DNA of 6,594 bases from contig JAJZNH010001024.1 in assembly GCA_021811745.1 (NCBI GenBank), forward strand, positions 1 to 6,594, read 5' to 3'. Shown here one piece after another: positions 3,879 through 6,594 of this stretch. The notes beneath the pieces are model-generated. The model made no database searches and was not told where the DNA came from. It worked only from the letters and a program-made list of their open reading frames with translations. The stretch's first letter is position 1. Every line of letters begins with the position of its first letter. The position numbers were made by a program, and so were the translations under genes. The stretch comes from Acidobacteriota bacterium (lineage in GTDB: Bacteria > Acidobacteriota > Terriglobia > Terriglobales > Acidobacteriaceae).

Positions 3879-4908
3879 AGAGGAACGTCTTCTGGGCCGT
3901 GAGGTGCTGTTGGGAATGACCGAGGGCCTGCCAGTGTATGTGTTGAACGATATCGCTCGGCGGATGGGGATCAGCCTCCCGCGGAAGGCGGTACGGAACC
4001 GAGCCAAGATTGGCATGTATCTGCAGCGTGGCTTTGGGGAAGAATTGGCGACCTATCTCGATATGTTCTTACGCATGGCCTGCAAACTTCAGAAGATTGA
4101 TGCGGATTCTCTTAGAGACAGGATTGAGAAAGAACAGTACCTTTTACTCGTCTCCCGCTGGCTTCTGATGCGAGAGGGGCGGCTGGAGATTTTCGCGAAG
4201 GCGACCGAGAACATAGATCGCGGCGTGTTAGATGCGCAGATGGAGGATTTATTGCGACGGCAACGGAGTTATGAGGAGATGGAGGCGCGGCGAAAGGAAG
4301 AATCTCGCAGGGCAGCGGCAGCGGCAAGCGTGGGTCTCCAGCGGGCGGAACGGCAGGCGGCCGCGGCACGGGAGGAAGCTGAGCGACAGGTTGGGCGGAC
4401 CAAGCGGACAGTACGGAGGGCCAGCGCACTGGTGGCGGATGCGGAGGGAAAGCGGCGGCAGGTGGAGGAGGATCTGGCGGCCGCCCGGGAAGAGAACGCG
4501 GTGCTGCGTGAGATCTTGCGGGAACGAGACGAACAGTTCAAGCGATTGGAAGCGGACTACCAGGCTCGGCTGCAGGGGACACAGGCAGTGAGGTATGGGC
4601 GTGTGCTGATTGTGGCCGACCCGAATCGGGAGGCGGGATATACAGCGGAAGCGATCGCCATGGGCGCAAGTGTTGTGGACTTCTTCGACGGTCAAATGCA
4701 TCCGAACGACCGGCTGCTGGGGCTGCTGGCGGCGGCGGATATTGTGATTATCAACGTGGCCTGGTGTAAGCATGGGTGTTCCAATGCGGCCCGGCGGAGC
4801 CGGGCGCGGATTGGCTACATGTATGTATCCGGGCTCAAGGCGTTCCGTGATGCCCTAGATGAGGTTGGGCGGGCAGCAAATTCTCTGGTTCCGTCCCCAT
4901 TTTCATAG
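3871..4908 (+). CDS. Coiled-coil protein with C-terminal DUF2325 domain
   Basis: 345 residues from ATG at 3871, which has a G6 SD (3858-3863) and a 7-nt spacer; a longer in-frame start at 3823 is unlikely. Residues ~5-125 are helical, including GLPVYVLNDIARRMGI (19-34) with an HTH-like look. Residues ~130-236 are a long charged coiled coil rich in Ala, Glu and Arg. Residues ~243-329 look like DUF2325: VLIVADPNREAGY (245-257), a strand VVDFFDG (268-274), the hydrophobic strand ADIVIINVAWCKHGCSN (289-305) and YVSGLKAFRDAL (318-329). The domain reads as a small Rossmann-like fold of unknown function. The CxHxxC-like cluster (C299, H301, C303) stands where the family usually has a C..SH motif. 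Overlap with rusA suggests a joint role in DNA handling. The acidic and hydrophobic ends flanking the coil suggest an oligomer. No signal peptide is seen. Confidence 0.75.
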   Translation: MDEEERLLGREVLLGMTEGLPVYVLNDIARRMGISLPRKAVRNRAKIGMYLQRGFGEELATYLDMFLRMACKLQKIDADSLRDRIEKEQYLLLVSRWLLMREGRLEIFAKATENIDRGVLDAQMEDLLRRQRSYEEMEARRKEESRRAAAAASVGLQRAERQAAAAREEAERQVGRTKRTVRRASALVADAEGKRRQVEEDLAAAREENAVLREILRERDEQFKRLEADYQARLQGTQAVRYGRVLIVADPNREAGYTAEAIAMGASVVDFFDGQMHPNDRLLGLLAAADIVIINVAWCKHGCSNAARRSRARIGYMYVSGLKAFRDALDEVGRAANSLVPSPFS

Positions 4909-4971
4909 TCTTTGCACATTGCTGACTGGCCTCCAGCAGAAGAGCGGATAGATTGATAAGCACAAAGTGAT

Positions 4972-5551
4972 ATGCGCTCTGGTGCCGCTGGACGCCAGCT
5001 GGGCTATGGCCTCCGACTCCATAAGGGGTTGCAGGTATACAGGGAGTGCCTGCGGCTGGCGGAGAGCGGCGCGAAATGGCTGACGCGGCGGCTGCTGGCC
5101 GCGCACGACTTGACGACGGACCTGGGCCGGGACGCGGCAATCGGTGCGGTCCTGGCGGCGGCGGATCGGATGGAGCCTCTGGACCGGGACGAGGCGATGA
5201 AGACCCTCGCTGAGTCCGTGGGGCTGGCCCCGGGCACAATCGCCGAGGTGCTGGCGCGGCGCGATGAGCAGACGAAGATCGAGCGCGAGCGGGACATCGC
5301 CGCGAACCTATCAGCCGACCTGGGGCGTCTGGCCAGGGGTGACCGCGGCCGGTGCCCGCTGGCACCAATGGTGCGGCACCTGCCCGCCCTGTGGATCAGA
5401 ACTGCAGACGACGGAGGTGGCGGTTCTGGCAGCGCCGCCCCCGGCGGACCTGCTGGGCCCTCTGTCGGCGGTACTGCGGGAGGCAACCGACCAGCCGCGC
5501 TTGCTCCTCAAGGAGCGCATCGCAGTCGGCATCCCTTCGTCCGCAACATAA
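4972..5551 (+). pseudogene. Truncated, frameshifted DnaG-type primase remnant
   Basis: In frame with 4972, the stretch at about 5035-5338 reads as the segment that follows the TOPRIM core of bacterial primases: VYRECLRLAESGAKWLTRRL, LLAAHDLTTDLGRDAAI, AVLAAADRMEPLDRDEA, then TLAESVGLAPGTIAEVLARR. The zinc finger, catalytic core and TOPRIM domain are all absent; the bases before ~5030 do not continue the homology, and no SD supports a start. After ~5340 this frame turns into Gly/Ala low complexity. Protein-like sequence resumes in the next frame at 5399 (ELQTTEVAVLAAPPPADLLG, ADLLGPLSAVLREATDQ, then RLLLKERIAVGI) and stops at 5551. A net shift of one base between ~5340 and 5400 is implied, by mutation or sequencing error. 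A short intact helicase-interacting protein is a less likely alternative. The assignment is by pattern memory, without alignment. Confidence 0.6.
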
Positions 5552-5620
5552 GTGCCGCCGATCGCGCCCGCCTGATCTCTCCGCCGAGCGGAGTCCTCAC
5601 TTGGAGGTGCGAATTGAGGC

Positions 5621-6594
5621 ATGGCAGACCAACCAGCCTGGGACTACCCTGACCTCGGCGCTGAACGCAGGCGATGCCTATCCCTCATGTTTCCGGAGGC
5701 TTTCACGGATGGGGCGCTTGACCTCAATAAGCTTGCCGGACTCCTTGGGGAGTCCACGGCGTCTATGCCGAGCGAACGCTTCGGACTCTCGTGGGTGGGC
5801 AAGGGCGAAGCTGTCGCCGCCGCCCAATCGCCCGCTACTGGGACTTTGCGCCCACAACCTGAGGCGTCCATTTCGTTCAGTTCGACCGAGAACACCTTGA
5901 TTTGTGGCGATAATCTTGAAGTTCTTAAGCACCTACTGAAGAGTTACTATGGCAGCGCAAAAATGATTTACATCGATCCGCCCTACAACCGCGACAATGA
6001 AGAGTCTGTGTATCCTGACAACTTCCGCGATCCCCTGAGAGCTTATCTGCGCTATACGGGTCAGATTACCGAAGAGGGAACGCTCGCGACGACCGCTCAA
6101 GAGACCGCTGGACGAGTGCACTCACGTTGGCTGACAGACATGTATCCCCGTCTGTTCCTTGCCTTACACCTCCTGTCGGATGACGGAGTGATTTTCATCA
6201 GCATCGATGACACGGAATTGAGCGCATTGCGGATGGTGATGGACGAAATCTTCGGAGAGGAGAATTTTGTCGCGCAGGTCACAGTTCAAACGAACCCTCG
6301 GGGTAGGACACTGAACAAGTTTCTTGCTACGACCCACGAGTATGTCCTGATTTATGCTAGAAACGCACAATCAGACGCAATTGGACAGATCCCAAAAGAT
6401 GCATCGAAGCTTGCTGAGTATGATCACGAGGATGAGCACGGCAAATATCGAGAACTGGAACTCCGGAATCGGAATCCGATCTTCAATCGTCTCAACCGAG
6501 AGCATCTGTACTATCCGATCTATGTTCATCGGTCGACGGGGGCTGTGGCCCTCGAACCTGCTGAAGAGTTTGAAGAGGTCTTCCCCAAAAATAC
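5621..6594 (+). CDS. mod: Type III restriction-modification Mod-like adenine methyltransferase (3' end outside window)
   Basis: The frame is open for 324 codons and leaves the window. It starts at ATG 5621, with GGAGGTG (5603-5609) upstream at a rather long spacing; no stop-free earlier start exists. Residues ~1-90 are a variable N-terminus. ENTLICGDNLEVLKHL (90-105) leads to MIYIDPPYN (115-123), the catalytic DPPY motif of beta-class N6-adenine methyltransferases, where D119-P-P-Y contacts the target adenine. VYPDNFRDPLRAYLRYTGQ and RWLTDMYPRLFLALHLLSDDG, ending in IFISIDDTE, then TVQTNPRGR follow, all typical of Mod subunits (EcoP15I-like). The target-recognition domain and the SAM-binding FxGxG motif are expected beyond the edge in this class. 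A partner Res subunit cannot be seen. Codons become AT-rich after ~5880, unlike the preceding GC-rich DNA, suggesting separate acquisition. Confidence 0.9.
   Translation, partial: MADQPAWDYPDLGAERRRCLSLMFPEAFTDGALDLNKLAGLLGESTASMPSERFGLSWVGKGEAVAAAQSPATGTLRPQPEASISFSSTENTLICGDNLEVLKHLLKSYYGSAKMIYIDPPYNRDNEESVYPDNFRDPLRAYLRYTGQITEEGTLATTAQETAGRVHSRWLTDMYPRLFLALHLLSDDGVIFISIDDTELSALRMVMDEIFGEENFVAQVTVQTNPRGRTLNKFLATTHEYVLIYARNAQSDAIGQIPKDASKLAEYDHEDEHGKYRELELRNRNPIFNRLNREHLYYPIYVHRSTGAVALEPAEEFEEVFPKN

Noticed and set aside
4249..4773. Minus-strand frames opposite the DUF2325 gene
   Set aside because: They are antisense to a coiled-coil coding region and reflect its Arg/Glu/Ala codon bias.
4987..4999. 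GCTGG-ACG-CCAGC hairpin after the DUF2325 gene as terminator
   Set aside because: The stem is only five pairs with a three-base loop and has no T-run.
4835..5486. Minus-strand frames opposite the primase remnant
   Set aside because: Pro/Ala/Arg/Ser-rich products of GC-rich antisense DNA with no domain and no SD.
5352..5900. Plus-strand frame of 182 codons crossing into the methyltransferase gene
   Set aside because: It is out of frame with both the primase-like segment and Mod, and its product is low-complexity Arg/Pro/Ser.

Overview
This 6.6-kb window looks like part of a mobile genetic element (prophage, plasmid or integrative conjugative element) in a bacterium of fairly high GC. Genes sit in two divergent blocks around a gene-poor, palindrome-rich centre. 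Strong Shine-Dalgarno (SD) sites, frequent TTG/GTG starts, an AcrIIA9/PcfK-family protein and a DUF2325 protein together suggest a high-GC member of the Bacillota (Firmicutes). That taxonomic guess is inference; no rRNA, tRNA or housekeeping gene is present to settle it.

Left block (1-2837, minus strand). In transcription order, right to left, it encodes: a winged helix-turn-helix-like DNA-binding protein (2837-2367); a HTH-plus-coiled-coil protein with a TTG start (2263-1460), closed by a strong hairpin at 1420-1453; a 61-residue protein with a GTG start (1356-1171); a 156-residue conserved-looking protein (1082-612); an AcrIIA9/PcfK-like protein ending in a putative sliding-clamp-binding motif (512-96); and the beginning of another frame that leaves the window.

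Centre (2838-3452). About 615 bp without a convincing gene. It holds a Rho-independent terminator pointing left, located inside the leader of the left block, plus small hairpins, a 22-bp imperfect direct repeat with 32-bp period, a 14-bp perfect palindrome overlapped by a 10-bp one, a 10-bp-arm inverted repeat, and a possible -10 element just before the right block. It reads as a divergent control region, perhaps also a replication or transfer site.

Right block (3453-6594, plus strand). A RusA-family Holliday-junction resolvase overlaps by 8 nt a coiled-coil protein with a C-terminal DUF2325 domain. Next come a 5'-truncated, frameshifted remnant resembling the C-terminal half of a DnaG-type primase (about 4972-5551), and a type III restriction-modification Mod-like adenine methyltransferase (5621 to the window edge, incomplete). 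Base composition drops sharply inside the methyltransferase gene, as expected of a module with a different history.

Taken together: two DNA-binding regulators, a possible clamp-binding protein, a junction resolvase, primase debris and a DNA methyltransferase fit a replication/recombination and self-protection segment of a mobile element. I see no CRISPR array, tRNA, transposase or integrase.
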